Source: Macrococcus epidermidis (GTDB lineage Bacteria > Bacillota > Bacilli > Staphylococcales > Staphylococcaceae). From it: 64,000 bases of DNA. Both the position numbers and the translations under genes were made by a program. The DNA lies in assembly GCF_003259695.1 (NCBI RefSeq), contig NZ_PZJH01000001.1, positions 372,001 through 436,000 of the forward strand, written 5' to 3'. This document shows, piece by piece, positions 49,597-59,472 of the stretch. The first letter of the stretch is position 1. Each line of letters begins with the position of its first letter. The notes under the pieces were generated by a model. That model worked only from the letters and a program-made list of their open reading frames with translations, had not been told where the DNA came from and did no database searches.

Positions 49597-50544
49597 ATGA
49601 AGAAATTATTTATATTAGTCAGCTTATTTATTTTTACAGCATTTTTTGGACTACAATCTGAATCTCAAGCTGCAACTGAAAATTTGAAGACACATCCAGG
49701 AGTATACGAAAATAGGTTAAATTGGTATCCATTCAAATCATTAAAACCTTATACTAAGCAAGCTTTTACGGATCATAATCAAGGTTTTATAGACGGTTGT
49801 CATGCTGGAAAACGAGAATCAATTACTAAAAAAGTTTGTAAGTATGGAAAAGTGAAAGATTATAAATATACTTTAGCAATATTAGGAGATTCACATTCTG
49901 CACACTGGTTAGCTGCTGCGAACAAATATGCTGAACAAAATGATATTCGTATTATTTATGCAACAAAGAGTGGATGTTTATTAACAACCTCAAAAGTACA
50001 GAATTATGAAAGCTGTAATGCTTGGAATAAACAAATTATTCCTGCTATTAAGAGATACAGACCGGAAGTGGTTCTAACAAAAGCGAATAATACTCAAAAT
50101 GGTTATAGACATGATGAAGGAATAAATGAAAAGTTTAAAGAATTAGCTGACAATAATATGAAAGTTTTTGCTATAAGAGATACTCCTTATTTTAAAGTAA
50201 ATATACCTGAATGTTTGAGAAAGTATGGTAGAAAATCAATTAAGTGTGCAGTACCTAAATCTCACATACCTCCAAGAGCTGCATGGATAGATAGAATGAA
50301 AGCACAACCAAACGTAAAATATGTAGATTATACAAATTTAATTTGTAATAAAGGTAAATATTGTTTCCCGGTTCAAGGTAATGTTATTATGGTTAGAGAT
50401 AGACATCACTTAACAAATACATATTCTTCAACTTTTGGTTATTATATTTTTAAAGATGTTTTCCCATATTTAAAAGAAGCAAAGGCAGAAAAAATTGCTA
50501 AAAAGAAAGCTGAAAAATTATCCCAAAATCAAACAGCTTTTTAA
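49597..50544 (+). CDS. Secreted SGNH-domain protein, probable glycan O-acetyltransferase or esterase
   Basis: A 315-residue secreted protein with a signal peptide (~1-26, hydrophobic core then SQAA). The SGNH fold is shown by GDSH at residues 97-100 and the catalytic pair RDRHHLT with Asp268 and His271. This type usually forms the C-terminal extracellular half of OatA/OafA acyltransferases. Here it stands alone and could complete the acetyl transfer begun by the acyltransferase-3 protein at 40415. Six cysteines suggest disulfides. Flanked by terminators on both sides. Confidence 0.8.
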   Translation: MKKLFILVSLFIFTAFFGLQSESQAATENLKTHPGVYENRLNWYPFKSLKPYTKQAFTDHNQGFIDGCHAGKRESITKKVCKYGKVKDYKYTLAILGDSHSAHWLAAANKYAEQNDIRIIYATKSGCLLTTSKVQNYESCNAWNKQIIPAIKRYRPEVVLTKANNTQNGYRHDEGINEKFKELADNNMKVFAIRDTPYFKVNIPECLRKYGRKSIKCAVPKSHIPPRAAWIDRMKAQPNVKYVDYTNLICNKGKYCFPVQGNVIMVRDRHHLTNTYSSTFGYYIFKDVFPYLKEAKAEKIAKKKAEKLSQNQTAF

Positions 50545-50552
50545 TAATTACA

Positions 50553-50597
50553 AATAAAGAAAACACAGGTAAAAATTTTTCCTGTGTTTTCTTTATT
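50553..50597 (+). terminator. Terminator after the SGNH gene
   Basis: A 17-bp perfect stem (50553-50569 with 50581-50597). Its 3' arm is T-rich. Confidence 0.85.
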
Positions 50598-50667
50598 CGT
50601 TAGTAAATTAGAATAATATGATAAAATATTATAGAATAATAAAAAGTGAATTCGAAGGTGAAGAGAA

Positions 50668-51951
50668 TTGAAAAAAGTTACGATGTTTGTCTGGAATCAT
50701 TTTACGAACGATGCTCGTGTGAATAGAGAGTGCACCGCGTTGTCTGATAATAACTTTGATGTACATCTTATAGCGATCGATGATCCTAAAGATGAAAAAG
50801 TATTACAAGAAGAAAACGTGAAAGATAACTTTAAAGTATCGCGTGTGCAACGCTATCCTTCTTTCATTACAGCATATCAAAAAGACAAAAATTCATTTCT
50901 GATAAAAGTAGGTACAGTAAGTACTGTCATTGGCGTTACACTTCTTTATTTTAATCTTATGCTGTTAATATACTTTGCATCTTTATTATTGATGATGGCG
51001 CTGAGCGTTAAACTTAGAAAAGTTCGTAAAAATATTGTCAATGCAGCAATTATCGGTCGAATGATAATTAAAGGTTATAAAGATAATGCCGATATATATC
51101 ATTCAAATGATTTAAATACGCTACCGCAGGGGATTATTTGTTCAAAATTTAGATTGAAACCTAAAAAGTTAGTTTATGATTCACATGAAGTTCAAACTTC
51201 AAGAACAGGTTATAATCCTAAAACGATAAAATTTTTTGAGTCATTCATGATAAAATTTGTTGATGAAATGATGGTAGAAAATCATACACGTGCGAAAAAG
51301 AATGAAGAGTTATACGGTTTTTATCCAAAAACACTATATAATTATTCGGAATTATATGATATTGAAGAAAAACCTGATGTTGACTTACATGCTGAGCTAG
51401 GATTACCGAAAGAAGAAAAGATATTATTATATCAAGGTGGTTTGCAGCAAGGTCGTGGTTTAGAACTTCTAATTGAAATGATGCCTCAAATTAAAGAAGG
51501 TACACTTGTATTTTTAGGGGCAGGTAAACTTGAGAAGACACTGAAAGAAATGGCGGCACAAAGTTCTGAAAGTGATCGCATTAAATTTGTTGAAAAAGTT
51601 CACTTCAAAGCACTTCCTTCATATACAAAACAAGCATATTTAGGGTTTCAGGTACTACAAAATATTTGTTTTAATCATTATTCTGCAAGCTCAAATAAAT
51701 TGTTTGAATATATTATGGCTCATGTACCAGTAGTGAGTTGTAATTTTCCTGAAGTTAAAGCAGTGGTGGATCAAGGTGTCGGTATTTCAGTAGATAGTCA
51801 CGATATCAATCAAATAGCAGAAGCGGTAAATAAACTTGTTGCAGATGAGACATTACGTGATCAATATAGTGAAAAATGTAAAGTGATAAAAAGTATCTAT
51901 AACTGGGAAAATGAAAAACAAAAATTATTAGATGTTTATAATGCCCTATAA
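50668..51951 (+). CDS. GT4 family glycosyltransferase with central membrane hairpin
   Basis: A 427-residue glycosyltransferase. The N-terminal half has NHFTNDARVNRE and YHSNDLNTLP. Between about 85 and 125 lie two hydrophobic segments that would anchor it to the membrane. The C-terminal GT-B donor domain has LLYQGGLQQGRGLELL and SSNKLFEYIMAHVPVV, with the E-x7-E type motif. The start is TTG with GAAGGTGAAG upstream. The sugar is unknown. A terminator follows, so it is its own unit. Confidence 0.85.
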   Translation: MKKVTMFVWNHFTNDARVNRECTALSDNNFDVHLIAIDDPKDEKVLQEENVKDNFKVSRVQRYPSFITAYQKDKNSFLIKVGTVSTVIGVTLLYFNLMLLIYFASLLLMMALSVKLRKVRKNIVNAAIIGRMIIKGYKDNADIYHSNDLNTLPQGIICSKFRLKPKKLVYDSHEVQTSRTGYNPKTIKFFESFMIKFVDEMMVENHTRAKKNEELYGFYPKTLYNYSELYDIEEKPDVDLHAELGLPKEEKILLYQGGLQQGRGLELLIEMMPQIKEGTLVFLGAGKLEKTLKEMAAQSSESDRIKFVEKVHFKALPSYTKQAYLGFQVLQNICFNHYSASSNKLFEYIMAHVPVVSCNFPEVKAVVDQGVGISVDSHDINQIAEAVNKLVADETLRDQYSEKCKVIKSIYNWENEKQKLLDVYNAL

Positions 51952-51958
51952 ATTATTG

Positions 51959-51991
51959 CCCGTAAATGTTTATATTTACGGGTATTATTTT
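51959..51991 (+). terminator. Terminator after the first GT4 gene
   Basis: CCCGTAAAT (51959-51967) pairs with ATTTACGGG (51974-51982), followed by a T-run. Confidence 0.75.
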
Positions 51992-52035
51992 TGAATTAAT
52001 GTTTTAATGTATTGTTATAAATATCTTTTATTAAT

Positions 52036-52044
52036 TGGTATAAT
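52036..52044 (+). promoter_or_regulatory. Extended -10 promoter of the glycopolymer operon
   Basis: TGGTATAAT is an extended -10 (TGnTATAAT) about 60 bases before the next gene. TTGTTA at 52012 is 21 bases away, too far for a normal -35. It would drive genes 52107-59403. Confidence 0.6.
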
Positions 52045-52106
52045 ATAAACAATATATTAAATATACAAAATTTCACGTTAACTATTTAGATGATTGGAGT
52101 TATTCT

Positions 52107-53312
52107 ATGGGTCGAGTTTTATTGGTTACTCAAAATTTTTATCCTGAAATTGGTAGTGGCGCAAATCGGTATAAAAATATTTTTACATTATTAAATAAGA
52201 ATGGTATCGAAGCAGATGTGCTGACATCTGATCCTTCATATCCCAATGCTTCGATGTACAAGACTGATGAATATTGGAATGATACATATATCAATGATAA
52301 GAAGCGTCAAATTTATAGAATTAAGACGTTATTAGACAAACAATCTAAATCTCATATTAAACGTATTATGTATTACATAGAGATTATGCTACATACGTAT
52401 AAGTTCATTAATAAAAACGCTAATCATTATGAAAGTATTATTGTTACAAGTCCAAATATATTTATGCCACTTGCAATTGCACCGCTTAGGAAGAAAATTG
52501 ATGCTGAAATTATTTTAGATGTCCGAGATTTATGGCCAGATAGTATTTATGCTTTAAATATTAAATGGATTAATTTATTTAAGCCTGTTCTTAATTATCT
52601 TGAAAGATATATTTATAATCAAAGTGCAAAAATTATATATAACCATCGAGGTTTTAAAAATCATATTCTTAAAAGAATGAAAAGAAAAGATAAACCTTTA
52701 CTATATTTACCTAACAGTATAAATAAAGAAGAATTAAATTCAGTATTAACAAAAAAAGTAGAAGAGTTTACAGTTTTCTATTCTGGTAATTTAGGATTTG
52801 CCCAAAATTCTGATGAACTTTTAGCCATAGCACAACGATTGAATCAATTAAATATAAAATTTGATGCGATTGTATATGGATTACATGCAAATGAATTTAA
52901 AGAAAATGTACGCAAATTAAATTTAGAACATGTTACGATTTACGACGTTTTACCACGTTTAGAATGTTTAAAATTTATGAAAGCAAGGCATTTATCGTTA
53001 TCTTTACTCATAGAAGATGATATTTTTATGAATATTTTACCTGGGAAAATTATAGACTCTATCAGCTTAGGAATTCCAGTAATCACAAATATAGGTAACA
53101 TAGCTTCAGAGATGATTAACAATAATTTTCTTGGTTATGCAAAAGAGAAAGCCAGTATCGATGATATTATTACAAACATTCAGACATTCAAATTAGATTC
53201 AGAAAAGTATGAACATTATTGTGATAATTGTTCCGACTATACAACGAAACATCTTGTTTGGGATAATAATATTAAATCATTGATTGAATTAATTAATAAG
53301 GAGAATAAATAA
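52107..53312 (+). CDS. GT4 family glycosyltransferase (WbuB-like)
   Basis: A 401-residue GT-B glycosyltransferase. The N-terminus VLLVTQNFYPEIGSGANR is typical of WbuB/WcaI-like enzymes, and DVRDLWPDSIYAL follows. The donor half has FYSGNLGFAQN and PGKIIDSISLGIPVIT. It is the first gene of a run of tightly spaced genes; its stop overlaps the next start by one base (TAATG). The acceptor and donor are unknown. Confidence 0.88.
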   Translation: MGRVLLVTQNFYPEIGSGANRYKNIFTLLNKNGIEADVLTSDPSYPNASMYKTDEYWNDTYINDKKRQIYRIKTLLDKQSKSHIKRIMYYIEIMLHTYKFINKNANHYESIIVTSPNIFMPLAIAPLRKKIDAEIILDVRDLWPDSIYALNIKWINLFKPVLNYLERYIYNQSAKIIYNHRGFKNHILKRMKRKDKPLLYLPNSINKEELNSVLTKKVEEFTVFYSGNLGFAQNSDELLAIAQRLNQLNIKFDAIVYGLHANEFKENVRKLNLEHVTIYDVLPRLECLKFMKARHLSLSLLIEDDIFMNILPGKIIDSISLGIPVITNIGNIASEMINNNFLGYAKEKASIDDIITNIQTFKLDSEKYEHYCDNCSDYTTKHLVWDNNIKSLIELINKENK

Positions 53313-54238
53313 TGAATCTTTTAGAATTATATGCGACGAGAGATTTGTCATTCTATATTTTATGTCAGGAAAATGAAGATGAATTAATAACAGCAGTAGA
53401 TGATAAATCTGAAGCGATTGGTGTATTGAGTGAACTTAATCAGAAAGTAGTAAAAGTAATAACTACAGAAAAAATAGATGAACAAGTTTGGGGATTGATT
53501 GAACAAAACGGCGAGCTTAGAGGATGGATTAAAATTATTTCGTCAATTTTATTAACGAGTATCGATCCTTTGACGGTTAAAGTAAACTTAGATCATTTCG
53601 AAGTTGTACCTATTAATAAAATGATAAATGCGAAACGTGATTATCAGCTCTTTTTTAATACAGGTAGTTTTACAGCTCGTGTAGCGCTTGAAGTAGAAGG
53701 TAGAATGACTTTAGGACTTTATAAAAAATCTCAATTCATAGGTTTCGTTTATGAAGATGATATTCATTATTCAAAGAAAATGAGCGAGCCGATGATAGCT
53801 AAAAATCTTACTACAGATGTATGTTACAAAGATTCTGATTTAAAATCTCAATTCAGTCAATTTATAGACTTTAGTGATGAACCTATAACGATTGTATTAG
53901 CTTTTCCATCAATAGATTTAGTTCGTTTCCATCATAGAAATAAATATTATTATACTAAAGCACAAAATTTACATGGCTTTGATATCACTTCAATTGAATT
54001 TACTAAACCTATACTAGATACTAATTCAAGTTTAATTAATAATCTTCTCGGTTTATTTGATGAAGAGAGAGAAACTTCGCGAAGTATCATACAAAAATTA
54101 ATCAATGAAAATATTGCTTTGACGGAGCAAATTTATAAAGCAGAAGACCGTAAAGCACGTTTAGAAGAACTTTATAATAATTTATCTAATTCTAAATTAG
54201 GAAGAATCCAAAGACAAATATGGAAGAGGAGACGTTAG
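53312..54238 (+). CDS. Cytosolic protein with GW/SH3-like repeats and C-terminal coiled coil
   Basis: A 308-residue protein with no signal peptide or membrane helix. The first ~85 residues resemble one GW repeat of the Atl type: a tail VWGLIEQNGELRGWIKI parallels YYSLTDNKNIPRGWVKA in Atl of this window. A second, weaker copy follows (FIGFVYEDD, ~100-165). The C-terminus (~255-305) is a charged heptad-like coiled coil ending in RRR. It could be a scaffold for the glycosyltransferases beside it. Not a known family to me. Confidence 0.55.
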   Translation: MNLLELYATRDLSFYILCQENEDELITAVDDKSEAIGVLSELNQKVVKVITTEKIDEQVWGLIEQNGELRGWIKIISSILLTSIDPLTVKVNLDHFEVVPINKMINAKRDYQLFFNTGSFTARVALEVEGRMTLGLYKKSQFIGFVYEDDIHYSKKMSEPMIAKNLTTDVCYKDSDLKSQFSQFIDFSDEPITIVLAFPSIDLVRFHHRNKYYYTKAQNLHGFDITSIEFTKPILDTNSSLINNLLGLFDEERETSRSIIQKLINENIALTEQIYKAEDRKARLEELYNNLSNSKLGRIQRQIWKRRR

Positions 54239-54240
54239 TT

Positions 54241-56874
54241 GTGGTAAATGATGATAAGAAAGCAATTGAAACTGAGCAAACTGTAGAAGATATTAATTTT
54301 GAAGAAATGTCTAAAATTGAAAGATATAAAACATACTATGATATGCTGGAAACGAATTATAATCTAGCAAAATTTCATTTACTGAATGACTCTGATTATC
54401 ATTCTTTCCATAATTATTTTAAATTAGTTGATGAAAAAGCTAAAATTGACTTCTTTAATCAAGTCGAATCATATTTTCCGAATTTAAAAAAAGTTCAACC
54501 AAGTACTTATTTCAAAAAGTCGGGTAAAAAAGTGGCGATTATCTGTGATGAGTTTTTGTATAATTCATTTAAAGATGTTTCTGATCTAATATATATTTCA
54601 CATAATGATATTGACAAAGTCTCTTCATTAGATGTTGATTATTTTATGTATGCAACGAGTTGGCGAGGCATTGATATGTCCTGGGAAGGTAGCGCTAGCC
54701 CGAACAGTGAATTGAGACAAGATATTTATAACATCATTAAAAAATTTAAGGACAGAAAAATAAAGACAGTATTTTATTCTAAAGAAGATCCCGTCAATTA
54801 CAACTTATTTAAAGATGTTGCTGAATTATGTGATGTAGTATTTACTAGTGCAAGTGAGATGGTACCGACGTATGTTGAATTATGTGGTCATGTTAATGTC
54901 CACAGTCTTCAGTTTGGAATTAACCCTTATTACCATAACCCTATTGGAACGCGTTCAGATTATGCGAAAAAAGTTAAAGATGAAGTTTTATTTGCTGGAA
55001 GCTGGCTAACAAAATATCCGACGCGTAATAAAGAGACAAGCATGATTTTAGACGGTTTAATTCATGCAGAAAAAGAGTTTACAATTATTGATAGAAACTT
55101 AAATCTTAAGAAAGATCGTTATCTATTCCCTGCAAAATATATTCCATACCTTACTTATCCAATGAATCATGAAGATTTAATGAATACACATAAATTATAT
55201 AGATGGGCGATTAACTTAAATTCTGTAAAATACAGCGAAACGATGTTTGCGAATCGTATTTTTGAATTACAAGCCTTTGGTAACCTGTTGTTATCTAACT
55301 ATAGTGTAGGCGTTAATAATCAGTTCCCAAATGTTTTTATGATTAATAATAATGCTGATGTTAGTCCGATTGTAAATAATTATAATGAATTAGATTTACG
55401 TGAATTCCAAGGTAAAGCAATACGTAATGTATTTAGAGAACATACAACTTATCATCGTTTATCTTATATTGAAAATATTGTTTTAGATACACCACTTTTG
55501 GAAGAACATAATCGAATTTTAGTGGTAAACATAGAAGATAGTGAAGTGGTAAAAGAAAATTTTGAACGTCAGCTATACGTTGATAAAACATTAGTAAATG
55601 CATCAGAACTCTCAACAATTAATTTAAATGAATATGATTATATAACATATATGAGTAAACAAAATGTTTATGGAGAATATTATTTAGAGGACTTGTTAAC
55701 GCCGTTTAAGTTTGTAGAAGTTGATTTTGTAACTAAAAAAGGAAATGGTGAAGTCCATAACCTGATCAATCAATTCTCTGATGAGACACTAACGATGTTT
55801 AAATTATCAAGCTTAAAAAACATTGAAGAAAAAGAGGCTTTAGCCAATGGTTATTTAGCTGATGACATAGAAATTGAAAATAACAGACGCGTGCCAAAGT
55901 CATCTAAAAAATTAAGTGTTATCGTTCCTATTCATAACAATGGCGTTTACCTAGAAGATAAATGCTTTGCAAGTTTAAGACGTTCTAGTATTTTTAATAA
56001 AATGGAAATTGTATTTATAAATGATGGTAGTACGGACGAAGAAACGATAAAAATCATTAATCGTATCCGAAGAAGATACCCAAATCATATTGTTTATAAA
56101 GCGTTTGAGCAAGGATCAGGCTCTGCATCACGACCTAGAAACGTAGGTATTGAACTTGCAACGTCACCTTACATAACATATCTAGATCCAGATAATGAGG
56201 CGATGGGTGACGGATATGCTAAATTATTTGAACGATTAATGAGTGATTCTAGTTTAGATTTAGTAGTAGGTAATATAATGAAAGAAGATAACGTGCGCCG
56301 CTCTAATTTCAACTTTGCACAAACGATAAAAAAATATAATCAAAATCAATTGTTGATAGAAAATACGCATCAGTTTATGAAAGATTCTGGTTTAAGAGCG
56401 CAAAGTATTCAGGCATTAATTGTTAAAAAATCAATTATTGAAAATAATAATATTAGGATGGTTGAAGGGGCTGCTGGACAAGATACAATGTTCTTCCAGG
56501 AGTTGATGCTTTATTCAAATAAAGTGGAAGCGATGAATGTATATGTTCATATGTATTATGCAGCTGTATCAGGGTCTGTTACGAATACAATTGGCGCAAA
56601 ATTCTTTGATAAATATTACAAATTAGAGACGGAACGTATCCCTTTCCTAAAAAAGCATAAATTATTAGATGCTTACATGACAGAAAGATTTAATTTTTAC
56701 GTTAAAGGTTGGTACATGGTTAGGTTTGATAGAATTAAACCGGAAGAAAGACATCAGGCTATCACAAGATTTTTAGATATTTATAGCTTGTATGATGGTA
56801 TTAAACGACCTCAGGATATTGAATTAAATGAAACAATTGCTCAGCTTAAAAAAGAGGTAAATTATAAGGGGTGA
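54241..56874 (+). CDS. Two-module glycosyltransferase (GT-B like plus GT2)
   Basis: An 877-residue protein. Residues ~60-420 resemble CgeB/GT4-like transferases (KTVFYSKEDPVNY, LFAGSWLTKYPTRN, NRIFELQAFGNLLLS). Residues ~555-780 form a GT2 domain (LSVIVPIHNNG, VFINDGSTDEE, YITYLDPDNEA with the DxD-like metal site). Such double enzymes often add a repeating unit or poly(glycerol/ribitol)-phosphate-like links. AGAGGAGA is best spaced for the GTG at 54241; an ATG at 54220 overlaps the previous gene. Confidence 0.85.
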   Translation: MVNDDKKAIETEQTVEDINFEEMSKIERYKTYYDMLETNYNLAKFHLLNDSDYHSFHNYFKLVDEKAKIDFFNQVESYFPNLKKVQPSTYFKKSGKKVAIICDEFLYNSFKDVSDLIYISHNDIDKVSSLDVDYFMYATSWRGIDMSWEGSASPNSELRQDIYNIIKKFKDRKIKTVFYSKEDPVNYNLFKDVAELCDVVFTSASEMVPTYVELCGHVNVHSLQFGINPYYHNPIGTRSDYAKKVKDEVLFAGSWLTKYPTRNKETSMILDGLIHAEKEFTIIDRNLNLKKDRYLFPAKYIPYLTYPMNHEDLMNTHKLYRWAINLNSVKYSETMFANRIFELQAFGNLLLSNYSVGVNNQFPNVFMINNNADVSPIVNNYNELDLREFQGKAIRNVFREHTTYHRLSYIENIVLDTPLLEEHNRILVVNIEDSEVVKENFERQLYVDKTLVNASELSTINLNEYDYITYMSKQNVYGEYYLEDLLTPFKFVEVDFVTKKGNGEVHNLINQFSDETLTMFKLSSLKNIEEKEALANGYLADDIEIENNRRVPKSSKKLSVIVPIHNNGVYLEDKCFASLRRSSIFNKMEIVFINDGSTDEETIKIINRIRRRYPNHIVYKAFEQGSGSASRPRNVGIELATSPYITYLDPDNEAMGDGYAKLFERLMSDSSLDLVVGNIMKEDNVRRSNFNFAQTIKKYNQNQLLIENTHQFMKDSGLRAQSIQALIVKKSIIENNNIRMVEGAAGQDTMFFQELMLYSNKVEAMNVYVHMYYAAVSGSVTNTIGAKFFDKYYKLETERIPFLKKHKLLDAYMTERFNFYVKGWYMVRFDRIKPEERHQAITRFLDIYSLYDGIKRPQDIELNETIAQLKKEVNYKG

Positions 56875-56879
56875 AATAA

Positions 56880-57680
56880 ATGTTAGAGATTAATTTCGAG
56901 GCATTGCAAAATTATAAATTTCAAGATGGTTTTAATGATGATTTTTGCGTGATATTAGAAAACAAAAAATATTATTTTCATTTAAAGTTTAATGAGAAAT
57001 ATGGAAATTTAATATGCTTTAGTAACGGAGCAATTGATCCAAATAAGAAAAAACCACCTTTATTTCAAAGATCATCATGGAAAGGAAGTTTTAGAGCTAG
57101 TTGTCTATTTATAGATGATCCAACACTTCATGGGAATGGATTGAAAATTGGTTGGGGCCAAGGTTCTATGGATTCATTTGGATTAGAAAAAATGGCTATT
57201 ATAATAGAAGCAATTATTCATTCAATGAATTATTCAAAAGAACAAACTACTTTTTATGGGTCTTCTGCAGGGGGCTATATGTCTATCTACTTAGGTACAT
57301 TGTTAAAAGGAACGAAAGTAATAGTGAATAATCCTCAAACATATGTATTAAATTATCACGAAGTTGCAGTAAATAAATTGTTAGAAACGATATATCCCAA
57401 TCTAAATTTAGATGAGATTAAAGAAAAATATGCGTATAGACTAAGTCTGACTCAAGCTTTCTCAAAATATAAAAATACGCCAAAAATTTTATATATGCAA
57501 AATAGAGCATGTATATCGGATATGAGAGGTCATGTTGATCCTTTTATGAAGAACATTGCTAAATATAAAGGGATTCAAGATATTAATATTGAATTCTATT
57601 TCTATAAGCATCCGAAAGAAGGACACAATCCACTACCAAAAGAACAAACGATTAGAATGATTCATAACTTTATTTCTTAA
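56880..57680 (+). CDS. Alpha/beta hydrolase, XcbB/CpsF- or Asp2-like
   Basis: A 266-residue cytosolic protein with a nucleophile elbow GSSAGG (Ser129) and a C-terminal histidine (His249, EGHNPLP). The fold and motif recall the XcbB/CpsF capsule proteins and the Asp2 acetyltransferase-like proteins of accessory Sec loci. It may modify (acetylate) the growing glycan inside the cell; this is inference. It starts 5 bases after the two-module transferase. A relative is encoded at 59473. Confidence 0.65.
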   Translation: MLEINFEALQNYKFQDGFNDDFCVILENKKYYFHLKFNEKYGNLICFSNGAIDPNKKKPPLFQRSSWKGSFRASCLFIDDPTLHGNGLKIGWGQGSMDSFGLEKMAIIIEAIIHSMNYSKEQTTFYGSSAGGYMSIYLGTLLKGTKVIVNNPQTYVLNYHEVAVNKLLETIYPNLNLDEIKEKYAYRLSLTQAFSKYKNTPKILYMQNRACISDMRGHVDPFMKNIAKYKGIQDINIEFYFYKHPKEGHNPLPKEQTIRMIHNFIS

Positions 57681-57693
57681 AGGAGGAATTTTA

Positions 57694-59403
57694 TTGTTTA
57701 GTAATAACAAAGAAATATTAAATCGTATCGATTCATTAGAAAATAAAATTATAGCAGAATTAACACATCAAAAAAATCAACAACATTTTAGAAGCATAAA
57801 GAAAGAAGATGTGTTGCCATTAGCGAAATATAATAAATCAACATTAAAATATGCCAAATTAGCATTAGAAAATACAATTGTTCCGTTTCCGGGTTTTGAT
57901 CCGATTCAATTTGATGATAAATTTGATTGGTCATATATCCATCACAAAAATCATGTAAGTTATCAATTGTATCTTCAAAGCTTAAGAATAGTGGGACAAT
58001 TATTAGCAGCATATGATCAATTTGATGAAAAAAAATACTTACTTAAAGCACAAGAAATTACGGAATCTTGGATGTCATTTGTTGAAAGTGGAAAGAGTAC
58101 AGATATGACTTGGTATGATCATCCAGTGGGTAATAGAACACAAATTCTGATTCATTTATTATATAGTTTAAACAAGGAAAAGATTCAAGTAAACTCTGAT
58201 AGATATTTTGAATTGTTATATAAACATGCTGAGTATTTAATGGATGATGCTAATTATAGAAAGAATAATCACGGTATTATGGTCGATAGAGGATTAATGA
58301 TGCTCGGATTTGTTATGAATGATGAATTATTATTTAACAAAGGATTTTATCGTGTCGTTGATACATTTTGGCAAAGTTTTAGTTATAAAGGTGGCCATTT
58401 AGAGAACTCTCCTGAATATCATAATATGGTACTTAGAATGTATGTAGGTATAGAAGAATATTTAAATGCACATGATAAAACTTTAGGTAACGATGTTGTT
58501 AAACATATGGAAGCAGCAGATAACTATATGAACATCCTCCTAAAACCAAATAGAAGACTACCAGCAATAGGTGATTCAGGACATACTTCTTTACCTGAAA
58601 GAACACCAATTTATATGAACTTTGTTGACGAAGAAGCAGGTATTGCGGTAATAAAACAAAATTTGAATAACAAGATTTATATGTCTTTTGTATGTGGCTA
58701 TAGTACAATCACACATAAGCACTCAGATGATTTAAGTATTACTTTTAGTATCAATGGTGTTGATTTTATTGAAGATGGAGCGAAATTCGATTACTCTAAA
58801 AGTCCGATCAGACGTTATATTGTTACACCTAGAGCACATTCAAGTTTACAACTTGAGAATAAGTTCTATCAAAAAGAAAAAGATAATAAATATACTCAGA
58901 AAATCTGGATAGAAAAATACTTTGATCATAAAAATTATTTTATTGTTAAGGGTAGGAATAGAGGATTCAATGATGGCACCTCATTATATCGAACAATATT
59001 ATTTTTAAAAGATTATGAAATGTTTATTATTGTTAACGAAGGAAATTCTAATCATAATCATACTTTTATAGAGAACTATAATTTACATCATGAAGTGGCT
59101 GTTAAATCACTATCGGAAAATATTTTTGAATTAACAAGAAATGATGAGAAAATTATTATCGAATCATATTATAGAAATGCACCAGAAATAGTAGAAGGAA
59201 ATAAAGATCCAATACAAGCAATTAATGCAACAGGTCCAAGTAAATTTAATCTAACCAACCATTTGCAGTTTAAAGATAATGGTACTGAAACTTCAACTGT
59301 TACTTTGATTAAGTCGAAAGATATTAAGGTTGATGAACTAGACTTAACAAGTGATCATATTAAATTGAAAATAAATAATGAGGAAATATTAATTGCTAGA
59401 TAA
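57694..59403 (+). CDS. Heparinase II/III-like protein without signal peptide
   Basis: A 569-residue protein. The N-terminal half is an alpha/alpha toroid (~60-300, with NNHGIMVDRGLMMLG around His193 and HLENSPEYHNM), the C-terminal half a beta-sandwich (THKHSDDLSITF, then RAHSSLQL). This matches the heparinase II/III lyases that cut uronic-acid polysaccharides. Unlike secreted lyases it has no signal sequence. It may act on cytosolic polymer, or be a glycan epimerase like the related alginate/DS-epimerase folds. TTG start after AAAGGAGG. Confidence 0.8.
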   Translation: MFSNNKEILNRIDSLENKIIAELTHQKNQQHFRSIKKEDVLPLAKYNKSTLKYAKLALENTIVPFPGFDPIQFDDKFDWSYIHHKNHVSYQLYLQSLRIVGQLLAAYDQFDEKKYLLKAQEITESWMSFVESGKSTDMTWYDHPVGNRTQILIHLLYSLNKEKIQVNSDRYFELLYKHAEYLMDDANYRKNNHGIMVDRGLMMLGFVMNDELLFNKGFYRVVDTFWQSFSYKGGHLENSPEYHNMVLRMYVGIEEYLNAHDKTLGNDVVKHMEAADNYMNILLKPNRRLPAIGDSGHTSLPERTPIYMNFVDEEAGIAVIKQNLNNKIYMSFVCGYSTITHKHSDDLSITFSINGVDFIEDGAKFDYSKSPIRRYIVTPRAHSSLQLENKFYQKEKDNKYTQKIWIEKYFDHKNYFIVKGRNRGFNDGTSLYRTILFLKDYEMFIIVNEGNSNHNHTFIENYNLHHEVAVKSLSENIFELTRNDEKIIIESYYRNAPEIVEGNKDPIQAINATGPSKFNLTNHLQFKDNGTETSTVTLIKSKDIKVDELDLTSDHIKLKINNEEILIAR

Positions 59404-59412
59404 TATATATTT

Positions 59413-59458
59413 AAGAGCTAAAGATAAGTTTAATCATTTATTTCTTTAGCTCTTTTTT
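59413..59458 (+). terminator. Terminator inside the glycopolymer locus
   Basis: A 12-bp stem (59413-59424 with 59443-59454), 18-base loop and T-run, ending just before the Shine-Dalgarno of the next gene. It is weaker than the others because of the long loop. Confidence 0.7.
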
Positions 59459-59472
59459 CAAAGGATGATTAA

